Shown: piece by piece, positions 39,873 through 48,856 of the stretch
Numbering within the stretch: position 1 is the first letter of the stretch
How the letters are laid out: each line of letters opens with the position of its first letter
NCBI GenBank assembly: GCA_024276825.1
Contig: JAJRWI010000081.1
Coordinates: 1 to 50,550, forward strand
From: an archaeon
GTDB taxonomy: Archaea > Asgardarchaeota > Thorarchaeia > Thorarchaeales > Thorarchaeaceae
DNA length: 50,550 nt
Direction of reading: 5' to 3'
The notes under the pieces: generated by a model
What the model saw: only the letters and a program-made list of their open reading frames with translations
Database searches by the model: none
Told to the model about the DNA's origin: nothing
Made by a program: the position numbers and the translations under genes

Positions 39873-41348
39873 ATGACTGGACTTCAGAACACTGCAAGGG
39901 ACATCTCAAGACCAAACATATACAGAGTAGTTGCTGCGACGGGTTTTGGAATTCTGCTTGGAGCCCTTGATGGATCAATAGTGAATGTTTCACTTTACAC
40001 AATTGCCACAGGCTTCAGTGTTGGAATGTCAGAAGTTCAATGGATCGTAGTTGCCTACCTGCTGATAATCACATCGCTAATGCCACTCATGGGGAAGCTT
40101 GGTGACAGATATGGCAAGGCAAAGGTGTTTCAGTCTGGAATGCTTCTGTTCATTCTTGGCTCATTCTCATGTGCCATTTCTATTAGTCTTGAAATACTCA
40201 TTACATCTAGAATCTTTCAAGCCATTGGAGCAAGCATGATGACTGCTAATGGCTTAGCCCTTGTGACATATTATACAGAACCTCGAAATCGCGGCAGAGC
40301 AATTGGATTGAGCTCAATGATACTTGCAGGAGCTCTGGGCCTTGGTCCACCACTCGGGGGTGCCCTGACAGAATTCTTTGGCTGGCCAAGCATTTTCCTT
40401 GTGAATGTCCCGATTGGTCTAGTTGGGTTAATTGTTGTGTGGAGATGGATTCCAGAAACAAAGCCCATTGAAGAGGCCAGGTTTGACACATTAGGGGCAG
40501 GACTCTTTTTCGGGTTCTTGTTTGTAATGATCTATTTGGTCAGTAGTTATAACAAAATCACAATAGAACAGACATTATTCATGTTACTTGTATTCATTAT
40601 CCTATTCATATTGTTCATTGAACGTGAGAAGAGATTTGACTCACCAATCATCCCGATTAATGTCCTTGCCAATAAAAGAATCTCAATTAGCATATTCACA
40701 GCATTGCTTGCATACATGTCATATATTCCAATTTCATATCTTCTTGCTTTTTATTTGCAAGACGCACTAGGACTCACTCAATCAATCACAGGGATTATCC
40801 TGATAACGCACCCAGTCATAATATCATTCTCGGGACCAATGGCAGGGTTTATTGCAGAACGTATAGATGCACGGATTCAGACCGTTATTGGTCTGCTGAT
40901 ACAGGCTCTTGGTATTACCCTGCTGGGTTTTGCAATTCCCAATCTTCCGTTTATCATTCTCTCCATTGCCATTCTAGGCCTAGGTCTTTCAGTATTCACA
41001 GTGGCCAATAACAATTTCATAATGACATCAGCACCCAAAGAATACTTGGGTGTTGTGAGCGCCCTTAGTAATCTTTCAAGGACATCAGGATTCTCAATCG
41101 CGATTGCTGCTGCAACTACGGTCTTTGCAATGTTCATGGCACTCTTCAATCCGCTTGGCTATACCACTGGACCAGAATATATTGCAGCATACTCGGCCTC
41201 ATTTCAGATGACTTCTTGGTTCTTCATTATATTTGCGATAATTGCATCCGTAATGTCCATCTTTCGCGGAAAAAGCCCATATGAGAAAGTGAGAGAGGAA
41301 GACCGACCAGTTGAGGTCTCACTCCTTGACAAACCAATAATGTCATAG
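39873..41348 (+). CDS. DHA2-family (EmrB/QacA-type) major facilitator exporter
   Basis: The protein is about 491 residues from ATG 39873; the longer frame from 39825 adds 16 unlikely residues. It has about 14 membrane helices. The drug:H+ antiporter motifs are clear: D1 LLGALDGSIVNVSL at helix 1, motif A GKLGDRYGKAKV between helices 2 and 3, and motif C GPPLGGALTEFFGWPSIFLVNVPIG in helix 5. These proton-driven exporters remove hydrophobic or amphipathic compounds. The substrate is unknown. Its stop overlaps the stop of the convergent M48 gene by 6 bp. No regulator gene is adjacent. Confidence 0.9.
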   Translation: MTGLQNTARDISRPNIYRVVAATGFGILLGALDGSIVNVSLYTIATGFSVGMSEVQWIVVAYLLIITSLMPLMGKLGDRYGKAKVFQSGMLLFILGSFSCAISISLEILITSRIFQAIGASMMTANGLALVTYYTEPRNRGRAIGLSSMILAGALGLGPPLGGALTEFFGWPSIFLVNVPIGLVGLIVVWRWIPETKPIEEARFDTLGAGLFFGFLFVMIYLVSSYNKITIEQTLFMLLVFIILFILFIEREKRFDSPIIPINVLANKRISISIFTALLAYMSYIPISYLLAFYLQDALGLTQSITGIILITHPVIISFSGPMAGFIAERIDARIQTVIGLLIQALGITLLGFAIPNLPFIILSIAILGLGLSVFTVANNNFIMTSAPKEYLGVVSALSNLSRTSGFSIAIAAATTVFAMFMALFNPLGYTTGPEYIAAYSASFQMTSWFFIIFAIIASVMSIFRGKSPYEKVREEDRPVEVSLLDKPIMS

Positions 41349-42674
41349 TTCAAATGTGTCAGCTATGAAAAGAATCCGCCTTCTAAAATCGGGATGGCCA
41401 ACAGCATAAATATTCATTCCAATCTCGTTTTGAAACATCATTTTTGATGGGTTATTTCGAAGCAGTTCAATCAAAGGGCCAATCTCACTTTCAGAGAGCC
41501 TTCGGTCGCCATCTATATCAGCGACATGCCAATCAATTAATTGACTCTGTTCAGCAGGGATTTTAGTCCTTGAAAGTTTGCGTCTGACTAGCAATTCCCT
41601 AGCAGCAGGCCTAACTGCATTATCTATTTGATCATCTGTGAAAACTACACCGTAGATCTTTCGCATGTTTTTCAAGCGGGTAGTAAGAAAGAGATAGGGG
41701 GCCAACTCTCGGGCATTTGATTCATCAATGCCATCAAGCGGAAATTGGGCAATGAAGAGTGCTAGTTCCATATCAGAAACAGGAGTTATTCTATCAGTGT
41801 CCTGTGATTCAAGCCAGCGAATCTCCTCAATCAGGGCGGAGATTGCTTCAATCCTCTGTCCAATTCTGATCAGGCTATTAATCATTGGAAGGACACCAAT
41901 TAATGATGCAGCATGATAATCTGCCAGAAGTTCAGCTGCGCGTGATGAGCGTTGAATGAAAATCATAGCTATAGTGATTAGTACTCGTGAGAGTATAAAG
42001 AAACCAATCAGAATAACAATTCTAATGATGGCCAGAATCGGATCAAACTGCACTAGCAAAGCATTTGCAATTCCGAGTCCAATCCTGATATATACGTAAA
42101 GGTAAACAATATCAATAAAGAATGCGGGCAGCTGTGCAAAGATCGAAACCAGTGAGTCATTGTTCCTGATATGACCAATTTCGTGGGCAATTATGGCCCT
42201 CATCTCATCAGGCTCCAGAATGTCAAGCGTATTGGAATGAATTACAACTATTGAGCCAATTAGGGGCAATGAGAAAGTAAACGCATTTGGCAATGGGGAC
42301 TTTAGAAAGAATATCTTGCTTATGCGTACATGACTCTCTTCAGCGATTGCGAGTGTCCATTTGACAAGCTCATCTGCAGAATATCTCTTGGAAGAAAAGC
42401 CTTCAGCTAGTTTGGGATACATCATAATCATTGAGGGGTTTGAGATCATCTTAAGCGCAGATGAATAAATGTAGAAAACTTGAAACAAGCTGATTATTGC
42501 AAATAGAATTAACGAGTTTAGGGGGTTGATCTTCATTGGGTCAATAATAACAACGGTCGGAAATGTGTCATCAAATACAAGAGTTGCAACAAACAGAATT
42601 TGCAGAGCATCAATCAATAGGAAGACTAACAATGATCTCCATTTATCAGAGGATGCAGATTCGATGGTTTGCAT
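41343..42674 (-). CDS. M48-family membrane metalloprotease with an EF-hand
   Basis: The 443-residue protein has the M48 zinc site HEIGH (164-168) and the third-ligand segment AAELLADYHA with E248. Membrane helices lie about residues 15-30, 48-68, 178-200 and 215-235, the HtpX/Ste24-like arrangement with the active site facing the cytoplasm. Residues 386-397 form a canonical EF-hand loop DIDGDRRLSESE, with oxygen ligands at positions 1, 3, 5, 9 and 12, flanked by helices (QSQLIDWHV and IGPLIELLRNN). HtpX proteases degrade damaged membrane proteins. The EF-hand suggests calcium control. It lies 42 bp after a small GTPase gene on the same strand, so the three genes 43841 to 41343 may be one operon. 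Confidence 0.88.
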   Translation of the reverse strand: MQTIESASSDKWRSLLVFLLIDALQILFVATLVFDDTFPTVVIIDPMKINPLNSLILFAIISLFQVFYIYSSALKMISNPSMIMMYPKLAEGFSSKRYSADELVKWTLAIAEESHVRISKIFFLKSPLPNAFTFSLPLIGSIVVIHSNTLDILEPDEMRAIIAHEIGHIRNNDSLVSIFAQLPAFFIDIVYLYVYIRIGLGIANALLVQFDPILAIIRIVILIGFFILSRVLITIAMIFIQRSSRAAELLADYHAASLIGVLPMINSLIRIGQRIEAISALIEEIRWLESQDTDRITPVSDMELALFIAQFPLDGIDESNARELAPYLFLTTRLKNMRKIYGVVFTDDQIDNAVRPAARELLVRRKLSRTKIPAEQSQLIDWHVADIDGDRRLSESEIGPLIELLRNNPSKMMFQNEIGMNIYAVGHPDFRRRILFIADTFEL

Positions 42675-42716
42675 GGAATAGAATCAATGTGGTTTCTTAA
42701 TAATATTCGGAAAACA

Positions 42717-43232
42717 CTATGATGCGATTGAGTTGGCAACATAAAGAAACATTTCAGCGATGTTATGACCTGTGATTGCGCTTGTTTCAAAGTATCGAAG
42801 TAACAGAATATCTGCCATCAGTTTGCCCTCTCTATAGGAAACCTGTCGAGCATCAGCCATGTCAACTTTATTTGCTACAAGAACGCCTTTGATATCAGAT
42901 AGAAAGGGAAGAGATGCTTTATTACATACTAGTTCATACCATCTCACAACTTCTTTGAATGAGTTCCTGTCAGTCACATCATATACCAAGATGAATGCGT
43001 CCGTGGAAAGCAAAACATTAGCAGGAATTGTATGGATTGCTTCACTGCCCCCAATCTCAACAACCTCCATTCGTAGATTAACTTCTGGGAAGAGAAGCAG
43101 GCTTTCTTGCACATCGAAGAGTTGTGAGTGACCCTTTGACTTGGTGAAATGTGTTGGCTTGAATTTGTAGAGAATCTCGCTTTTTCCTGCCCCACTTGGT
43201 CCAACTACGAGAACTCGCTTTATTATAGGCAT
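42717..43232 (-). CDS. Divergent small GTPase of Rab/Ras type
   Basis: The ATG at 43232 (with GGGG about 7 nt upstream) gives 171 residues and starts MPIIKRVLVVG. A longer TTG-started frame from 43259 exists. G1 is GPSGAGKS (11-18), G4 NKVD and G5 ETSA are intact. Switch I lacks the usual TIGVD Thr context, and G3 reads EIGGSE in place of DxxGQE, so the Mg-binding Asp is Glu and the catalytic Gln is Ser. Such changes usually mean slow hydrolysis or loss of it. The C-terminus lacks cysteine. It lies between a canonical GTPase and an M48 protease, with short gaps of 75 and 42 bp, suggesting joint expression. Confidence 0.8.
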   Translation of the reverse strand: MPIIKRVLVVGPSGAGKSEILYKFKPTHFTKSKGHSQLFDVQESLLLFPEVNLRMEVVEIGGSEAIHTIPANVLLSTDAFILVYDVTDRNSFKEVVRWYELVCNKASLPFLSDIKGVLVANKVDMADARQVSYREGKLMADILLLRYFETSAITGHNIAEMFLYVANSIAS

Positions 43233-43307
43233 ATGAAAACCCCGCCATTTGTAAACCAATAATGACTATTTACTTTAATAATTATGGATGTAACTGGATT
43301 GTAGTTA

Positions 43308-43841
43308 TCATTTCACATGCAACTTTTGATGGGCCACATTTACAGCATGCAGAAAAATCTCGCCCACATTTTCTCCAGTCTTGGCGCTTGCCTCGAAGAA
43401 GGACAGTGAGAATATCTTTGCTGCATTTATTCCCTCATCGGTTGAAACCTGACGTTTTGAGGTCAAGTCTATCTTATTCCCTACAAGCATTCCAGCAAGA
43501 GTATCTCTTTGTGGACGGCACACACTGCTACTCAGAGTTGCGTACCATTCGGATATGTTTTTGAAACTATTCCTATCGGTTATATCATACACGAACATGA
43601 TAAAATGTGCCCCTTGATAAAAGCGGCTTCTCAACAGAGTGAATGACTCTTGTCCACCCAGATCTACAATGGTCAGTGCTGCATTTCCTGTAGGTGTTTC
43701 TATTGGTGTGGCCTTCATATCAACTCCAACTGTGGCAACATAACTCTCAATAAACTCTCCATGTAAATATGCCCGAATTAAGGAAGACTTACCAGCACCT
43801 GGAGGCCCAACAACCAAAATCTTGTAAATCTCGGCCACCAT
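43308..43841 (-). CDS. Rab/Ras-type small GTPase
   Basis: The 177-residue protein has all motifs: G1 GPPGAGKSS (12-20), switch I Thr37 in TVGVD, G3 DLGGQE (60-65), G4 NKID (122-125) and G5 EASAK (150-154). Gln64 is present. There is no C-terminal cysteine for lipidation. It starts at ATG 43841 and leads a probable operon with the divergent GTPase and the M48 protease. The GPPGAGKS P-loop and DLGGQE are shared with other Asgard Arf/Rab-like proteins. Confidence 0.9.
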   Translation of the reverse strand: MVAEIYKILVVGPPGAGKSSLIRAYLHGEFIESYVATVGVDMKATPIETPTGNAALTIVDLGGQESFTLLRSRFYQGAHFIMFVYDITDRNSFKNISEWYATLSSSVCRPQRDTLAGMLVGNKIDLTSKRQVSTDEGINAAKIFSLSFFEASAKTGENVGEIFLHAVNVAHQKLHVK

Positions 43842-43971
43842 TACTGCTTCCTCCAGCTATCGCATACATTCTATTGAAAACTGGGCTTATGAGATTTCCT
43901 GCCACTCGCCAGTCATAATAATTGCACTAACAAGAAAGTGTTTTAGAGTATTGAGAGGCTTTTGCTTCATT

Positions 43972-44436
43972 ATGACAGACCTAAATGATATCAGAAGTAG
44001 GACTAAGTCTGCCTCAGAGTATATTCGAGGATTAAAGGATAAATGGGGATCATACCAACTCCAACGTTTTGAGAATTATGAATTGAACCCAGAAGTCGTT
44101 GGAGAACTCAAGAAATATGTTGATGATATCACAGTTGTTGTCATTGGCGCAAGCTGGTGCAAGGACTGCCGTGAGGCCATTCCTGTCCTTATGCGACTGG
44201 AGGAGGACATCGGTCTTGAAGTGCGAGTGTTTGGCACCGTAAAGACTGCACCTTTGGATCCTGACAATAGGTGGGCCATTCCGCCATCACCCCCTGAGGC
44301 AAAGAAGTGGGATGTGAAGGCCATTCCATGGATAGAGATATTTCGTAAAGATGGAACACGAATTGGCACCATCATTGAAAAGCCAATAGTCAAACCCACA
44401 TTAGAAGCAGAGCTCTTACGCGTAATCAAAGGTTAA
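43972..44436 (+). CDS. Thioredoxin-like protein (CxxC)
   Basis: The start is ATG 43972; an upstream TTG in frame is less likely. The 154-residue protein has a helical N-terminus of about 50 residues, then a thioredoxin fold with redox motif GASWCKDCREAIPVL (C63, C66) and the cis-Pro loop KAIPWIEIF. The CKDC centre resembles that of thioredoxin-family disulphide oxidoreductases. There is no signal peptide, so it is cytoplasmic. A membrane protein follows 46 bp later on the same strand. Confidence 0.85.
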   Translation: MTDLNDIRSRTKSASEYIRGLKDKWGSYQLQRFENYELNPEVVGELKKYVDDITVVVIGASWCKDCREAIPVLMRLEEDIGLEVRVFGTVKTAPLDPDNRWAIPPSPPEAKKWDVKAIPWIEIFRKDGTRIGTIIEKPIVKPTLEAELLRVIKG

Positions 44437-44482
44437 ATAGAGCGATGGCCAATACTTTTGTGTGTAAATGGAGGAATCCATT

Positions 44483-45760
44483 ATGGATATACCAGTGCTA
44501 TCTAGGTTCATTGAAGGACTCAAGTTGTTCTTCTCAACGAAGGGAATGCGATGGCTGACAATCATTTTTCTATTGAGTGTCTTTTTGGCCAAGATCACCG
44601 AGGCTGCATCTCCGTGGCTTCAACTATGGGGTTTTGGATTACTAATTCTCATTCTGGGTGGAGCATTGCCAACATTCTTTTTCATTGCAGCAATCATTTC
44701 GCTCTTTGGATTTCAAAAGTTTATTGTGAGTGATGAATCTTATCTGGGATCAATATTGCGATTTCCCATTTGGTATTTTGTAAGCCTGTTTGTCCTCTTT
44801 GGTATGCTTATGACTGGTGTTCTGTTCCAACTTGTCTTTGTGATTTTCGGATTCCTGGGTTGGATTGTGTTTCAGGCATACCTCGCCTCAAGAAGCAGTC
44901 TGCGATATGCTGAGAGTGTGACTCTTGAGAAACGTGGAAAACTTATGATGACACTATATACACTGATTTACTTCTTCAATTACATCGTTGTAATAGGGGC
45001 ATTCATTGCGACTATTCTGTTTATCAATCCAGCAATCCTTGCCTCACTCGCAACCGTTGCTATTGCTCTCATAGGAACAATATTTGCATGCGGCTTCAAC
45101 TTCATAAATGGAATGATTCAGATACGTGAGAGAAACAAAAGGTCAATCGACAATGTGTCTTTACTGGGTCTCTTCATCTCGCTATATTCTGCTTACTTCA
45201 TTTACAATGTCCTATCAGGGCCATCATTTGGTGATCCTATTGCCATGCTCCCCGAGATAATTCTCTCAGTGTTTTTCATTCTTTATGCAATCAGTAATGT
45301 TGGTCTAACTGTCACATCAAGGGCAGATATGGACACACGGTGGAAGGTGTCGAAGGAAGCTGGCGGCGCATTTACATTTTTCCTAGCTTCAAGTTATTCA
45401 TATGTCATAATTCTCTATATCTTCATCTTTCCTGACCCAATCTTTGCATCATCACTTGGCGACAGTGTCAAGCTCTTGCTCTTTCCATTAGTAGCATTGA
45501 TTCTTGAACTAATTTACATCCGCAAATGGAGAAAGGAACCTGAACCAAAGAAGGTACCAGAGGTCCCATCCGAACCTGAAACTATTGAGGGGGTAACTCC
45601 AGAGGAAGCAATCACTGAAACCCCACCCGAACCTGAAACCATTGAGGAGGGTACTCCAGAAGAATCAATCGCAGAACCCCCATCCGAACCGGAAATGGAT
45701 GAGGAGGAGGGAGTACTTGGAGGATTCCCCATGGATGATGAGGAATCCGAGGGAGCATAG
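44483..45760 (+). CDS. Polytopic membrane protein with acidic P/E-rich repeat tail
   Basis: GGAGG lies 8 nt before ATG 44483, which decides for this start over the ATG at 44468. The product is 425 residues with about nine membrane helices (about residues 20-325) and an acidic tail. The tail has three copies of a unit like PSEPETIEGVTPEEAI. The frame ends with TAG at 45758-45760, but coding-like acidic sequence continues in the same frame for 29 codons (EESEGA stop, then SESHGHDTAEPDTYESEEEYEEW) to TGA 45848-45850. The stop may be a recent nonsense change, a sequence error or a readthrough site. I recognise no transporter family. Confidence 0.65.
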   Translation: MDIPVLSRFIEGLKLFFSTKGMRWLTIIFLLSVFLAKITEAASPWLQLWGFGLLILILGGALPTFFFIAAIISLFGFQKFIVSDESYLGSILRFPIWYFVSLFVLFGMLMTGVLFQLVFVIFGFLGWIVFQAYLASRSSLRYAESVTLEKRGKLMMTLYTLIYFFNYIVVIGAFIATILFINPAILASLATVAIALIGTIFACGFNFINGMIQIRERNKRSIDNVSLLGLFISLYSAYFIYNVLSGPSFGDPIAMLPEIILSVFFILYAISNVGLTVTSRADMDTRWKVSKEAGGAFTFFLASSYSYVIILYIFIFPDPIFASSLGDSVKLLLFPLVALILELIYIRKWRKEPEPKKVPEVPSEPETIEGVTPEEAITETPPEPETIEEGTPEESIAEPPSEPEMDEEEGVLGGFPMDDEESEGA

Positions 45761-45940
45761 TCAGAATCACATGGACATGATACTGCTGAACCAGACACAT
45801 ATGAATCAGAGGAAGAATATGAGGAGTGGATGATTGGAATCAATTTCTGATCATCCACAGCAATGCTTTCCCAAATTAATTCGATCATCAGATGGTCCAG
45901 TTTGCTAATATTCTTTTTATCAAATCAGTTTGAACATAAC

Positions 45941-45958
45941 AAACAAAAGTTCATAAAC
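45941..45958 (+). promoter_or_regulatory. Candidate BRE/TATA box of the surface-protein gene
   Basis: AAACAAAAG (45941-45949) followed by TTCATAAAC (45950-45958) resembles an archaeal BRE and TATA box about 85-100 bases upstream of ATG 46041. That would leave a leader of roughly 60 bases. No transcription start is known. Confidence 0.35.
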
Positions 45959-46040
45959 ATAACATTGAGATATTACATAGAATCTTCTTGTGTATCAAGT
46001 AGATCTACTATTTTACAAAGGATAAATGAAGGGAGAAAAA

Positions 46041-48479
46041 ATGAACAGACGAATGAATTTGCTATTTGCCGCATTCGTGGGTATTACGCTGCTAATGCCC
46101 ATAATAGCTGGAAATAGCATAGGCACGCCAACTGTTGTTCAGAAACATAGCGTTTCTGGAATGAGTGAACCACCCGCCACAATAGAATTCATGGCATCAT
46201 ATATTAATGCATGGGGTGGGGTGACTAACGCCATTGTATCCATGCAAAATGAAACACACTATGATTATGCATATATTAACACGCTAGATGCTATTGTTGC
46301 AAATCAGCGGGACAATGAAGATGGGTATGTTGCACAGTCAACGCTGGAGGTTTCCGGCATGACACCATTCCCGAATGGTGCTGTAGGCCCATCAATGATT
46401 TCAGTTCAACTTGTAGTGAATCCGATTGTAGTTGTTCCCGCAAACAGGGATGACACATATATTACAAACCTATCCATCAGCGAGGCCATTAGCCTAGCAG
46501 ATGAGGTTATTGCGGTATATGACTCTGTGTTTGGAATAACACTTGAACGACTTAGTACAAGACAGCATGACATCTATTATTATACCGATTTCGACCCATA
46601 TGTTTCATTGCAGGGTTCAGCATATAATTTACAATATGTCTACATGTTCAATGATCTCTCAGCTGGAGAGGCTGCGGTCACGACCATGCTTGAGAGATTG
46701 GCCAATATGGGAGGATTCATGAGCATTGTTGGTGCTGATGGATGGAGTGGAATTTTGACCGCTGCAACCGAATCATACTTCGCACCCGTCTGGCTCGAAA
46801 ATTATGAGTATATGGGTGGGGGAGTGTTTGGAATGATGAGTGGCACCGGTAATATTTACGTTCGTGCAGATTCCAGTCATCTGGACCTTGGATCAATTGA
46901 ACAGACACTAATTATCGGCGGAGCCACATTCATGGAACCAGGATACATCCAAGCTGGCGCGGGGGATGAAACATACTCATTGAAGACACATGTTGGATTC
47001 GCTGACAATATCCAGAATAAGATGGCAGAAGACCCGAGTGCCCCATCGGCTTCGATAATCGCAGGATTTGCACCTGCGTCTCTGGACATAAGTGGACTGC
47101 CAACTTCATGGGTTACCATTGATGACCAGTTTGAAGTCCCAGATGACATCATACTACCTGGTGGACACACAATTCCAGCAAACTCTACTGTATCCGATGT
47201 TATCAAAGCATATCTCTCATACATCCCACGTGAGTTTGCATATGGTGTAAATGAGGCACTTGGTTCACTTGACCCAACCATGTTTGACTCAGCAATTGAC
47301 TCACTCTGGGGTGGAGTCGGGCCATATCCAGACCTCAAGCAGAGTGTACTCTCTTATGACTTTGATACATTTCCAGACACCTCGCTCAAGGAAGTGAACT
47401 TTGACCTTCTTGCCCAGATAATGGAAGCAGCTGGTCTAACACCAAGCGCATTGCTTGATAACATTGACCCTGATCTTGCTGATGCTAATCCAGTCGCTGC
47501 CTTGGTGAAGGCATTTGTTGAATACTTTGACAGCTATGGAATGCTTGATATTCTTGATAACGACATTTATGCTGATCCAGCAGCATTAGAGGCCTATCTT
47601 GGTACATTTGGTGCAGGCTTTGTTCAGGTCGTGCATGATCTAGTTGGAATAGACCTGCCCACATCAATTCAGACCCGAGAAGGCCTAAATGACTTTGTTC
47701 AGGAGCACTGGGAGATTACACTTGGAGCTCTATGGACAGCCATGGCAAATGATGACCTGACAGCAATAAAGAACGCAGTCCACAATATTCTTGATGCCGA
47801 GAATCTACAGAGGCACATTGTGCCCTATCTGATGGCAGATCTTGGCGCAAGTCTTGTGACAGGCATAGGGTTCAAGATTGCAATCAACATTGATGAAACC
47901 TTTTCAAATTACCAAACAATTGATGTTAGTGACCTCGTACTCACCTTCGATGCTGATCCGGAGTCCATAACATTCGATGGACCATATCTGGTTGTTACCA
48001 AGGGCGCATCAAATCGAACAGTTCCTTTGGACAGTACAATTGACTTCACAATCACTGTGCATAATTACGGTTCTGCCACGGCTTATGATGTCAAAGTGAT
48101 AGATGGCATCAATGCAGGACTGGATGGTGATCGTGAGGCGTATTGGACTCGCGATACTCTTGCTGCTGGCGAAACATGGACCATTAACTATCAAGTCGCA
48201 GCTGATAAGGCAGGACTGTTTCAGGATATGCAAGCAATTTGCGTCTACTTCAATACAACAATAGACTCATTTGATCCATATAATGCAGAAGACTGGGTTG
48301 GATCTGCATTCTATACCTGGTCTGCTCCAGGATATCAGATTCTCATAACCAGTGCTGGCGGTGGCTTTTGGGATGCCATCCCCTCAGAGTTGTTCGGAAT
48401 ACCAACTCTGTATGTGGCCGCAGGTGCTGGTGGAGTTGCACTGATTGGGGTAGCTCTACTCGTGGTCAGACGTCGATAG
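46041..48479 (+). CDS. Secreted, membrane-anchored surface protein (S-layer-like) with DUF11-type domain
   Basis: A GGGAG ribosome binding site 7 nt upstream points to ATG 46041 rather than the in-frame ATG 46026; the product is 812 residues. A signal peptide spans residues 1-25 and a membrane helix near 785-805 ends in VVRRR. The rest lies outside the cell and is Ala/Gly/Asp-rich with few Lys, as in archaeal S-layer-like proteins. Residues about 640-740 form a CARDB/DUF11-type beta-sandwich (FTITVHNYGSATAYDVKV). The middle of the protein is partly helical and unrecognised. A promoter-like sequence upstream and a strong hairpin downstream suggest a single, well-expressed transcript. Confidence 0.8.
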   Translation: MNRRMNLLFAAFVGITLLMPIIAGNSIGTPTVVQKHSVSGMSEPPATIEFMASYINAWGGVTNAIVSMQNETHYDYAYINTLDAIVANQRDNEDGYVAQSTLEVSGMTPFPNGAVGPSMISVQLVVNPIVVVPANRDDTYITNLSISEAISLADEVIAVYDSVFGITLERLSTRQHDIYYYTDFDPYVSLQGSAYNLQYVYMFNDLSAGEAAVTTMLERLANMGGFMSIVGADGWSGILTAATESYFAPVWLENYEYMGGGVFGMMSGTGNIYVRADSSHLDLGSIEQTLIIGGATFMEPGYIQAGAGDETYSLKTHVGFADNIQNKMAEDPSAPSASIIAGFAPASLDISGLPTSWVTIDDQFEVPDDIILPGGHTIPANSTVSDVIKAYLSYIPREFAYGVNEALGSLDPTMFDSAIDSLWGGVGPYPDLKQSVLSYDFDTFPDTSLKEVNFDLLAQIMEAAGLTPSALLDNIDPDLADANPVAALVKAFVEYFDSYGMLDILDNDIYADPAALEAYLGTFGAGFVQVVHDLVGIDLPTSIQTREGLNDFVQEHWEITLGALWTAMANDDLTAIKNAVHNILDAENLQRHIVPYLMADLGASLVTGIGFKIAINIDETFSNYQTIDVSDLVLTFDADPESITFDGPYLVVTKGASNRTVPLDSTIDFTITVHNYGSATAYDVKVIDGINAGLDGDREAYWTRDTLAAGETWTINYQVAADKAGLFQDMQAICVYFNTTIDSFDPYNAEDWVGSAFYTWSAPGYQILITSAGGGFWDAIPSELFGIPTLYVAAGAGGVALIGVALLVVRRR

Positions 48480-48489
48480 TCCTAGCTTA

Positions 48490-48536
48490 ATGGTTCTCGC
48501 ACTAGCAAGTGCGCGGACCATCTTTCTTCTTTTTTT
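48490..48536 (+). terminator. Hairpin plus T-run terminator after the surface-protein gene
   Basis: ATGGT and CGCACT (48490-48503) pair with AGTGCG and ACCAT (48508-48521) around a 4-base loop, with a 3-base mismatch or bulge. A T-rich run of about 15 bases follows (48522-48536). It begins 10 bases after the TAG stop. Archaea mostly use T-runs for termination, so the T-tract may be the active part. Confidence 0.65.
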
Positions 48537-48632
48537 AAAATTCCTAAAAAACTCTTCAAAAACATCTGCATGCTAATCTTTATTTTGCGTCGGACAATCT
48601 ATGCGTATCCAAATCGATTGGAGACAAGAAAA

Positions 48633-48797
48633 ATGGCAAAATGGGAATGCGATGTTTGTGGTTGGATTTATGATGAGGCAGTGGGCGACCCCGATGGCGG
48701 AATAGTTCCGGGCACCAAGTTCGAAGACATCCCTGATGACTGGGTATGTCCCGCGTGCGGTGCAAGTAAGTCCGAGTTCACAAAGATTGAAGACTAA
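48633..48797 (+). CDS. Rubredoxin
   Basis: The 54-residue protein has the two iron knuckles CDVCG and CPACG and the typical [14 protein letters not shown] and [14 protein letters not shown] segments of rubredoxin, a one-iron electron carrier often used in anaerobic archaea for superoxide or peroxide detoxification. GGAG lies 9 nt before ATG 48633. The longer in-frame start at 48570 would add non-homologous residues. An 8-bp inverted repeat overlaps the stop codon. Confidence 0.95.
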   Translation: MAKWECDVCGWIYDEAVGDPDGGIVPGTKFEDIPDDWVCPACGASKSEFTKIED

Positions 48798-48806
48798 GGT
48801 CTTCAA
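48787..48806 (+). terminator. Inverted repeat overlapping the rubredoxin stop codon
   Basis: TTGAAGAC (48787-48794) and GTCTTCAA (48799-48806) are perfect complements around a 4-base loop. T-rich stretches follow (about 48850-48875). It could act as a terminator for both the rubredoxin gene and the convergent permease gene. Confidence 0.5.
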
Positions 48807-48856
48807 AGTCACATTTGAAAGTGCAAGGTCTTGAACATTGTTCGGGACCACTTTTT

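Noticed and set aside
45514..45888. 124-codon Ser-rich minus-strand ORF
   Set aside because: Its sequence is the antisense of the acidic P/E repeat tail, which explains its Ser-rich, low-complexity composition.
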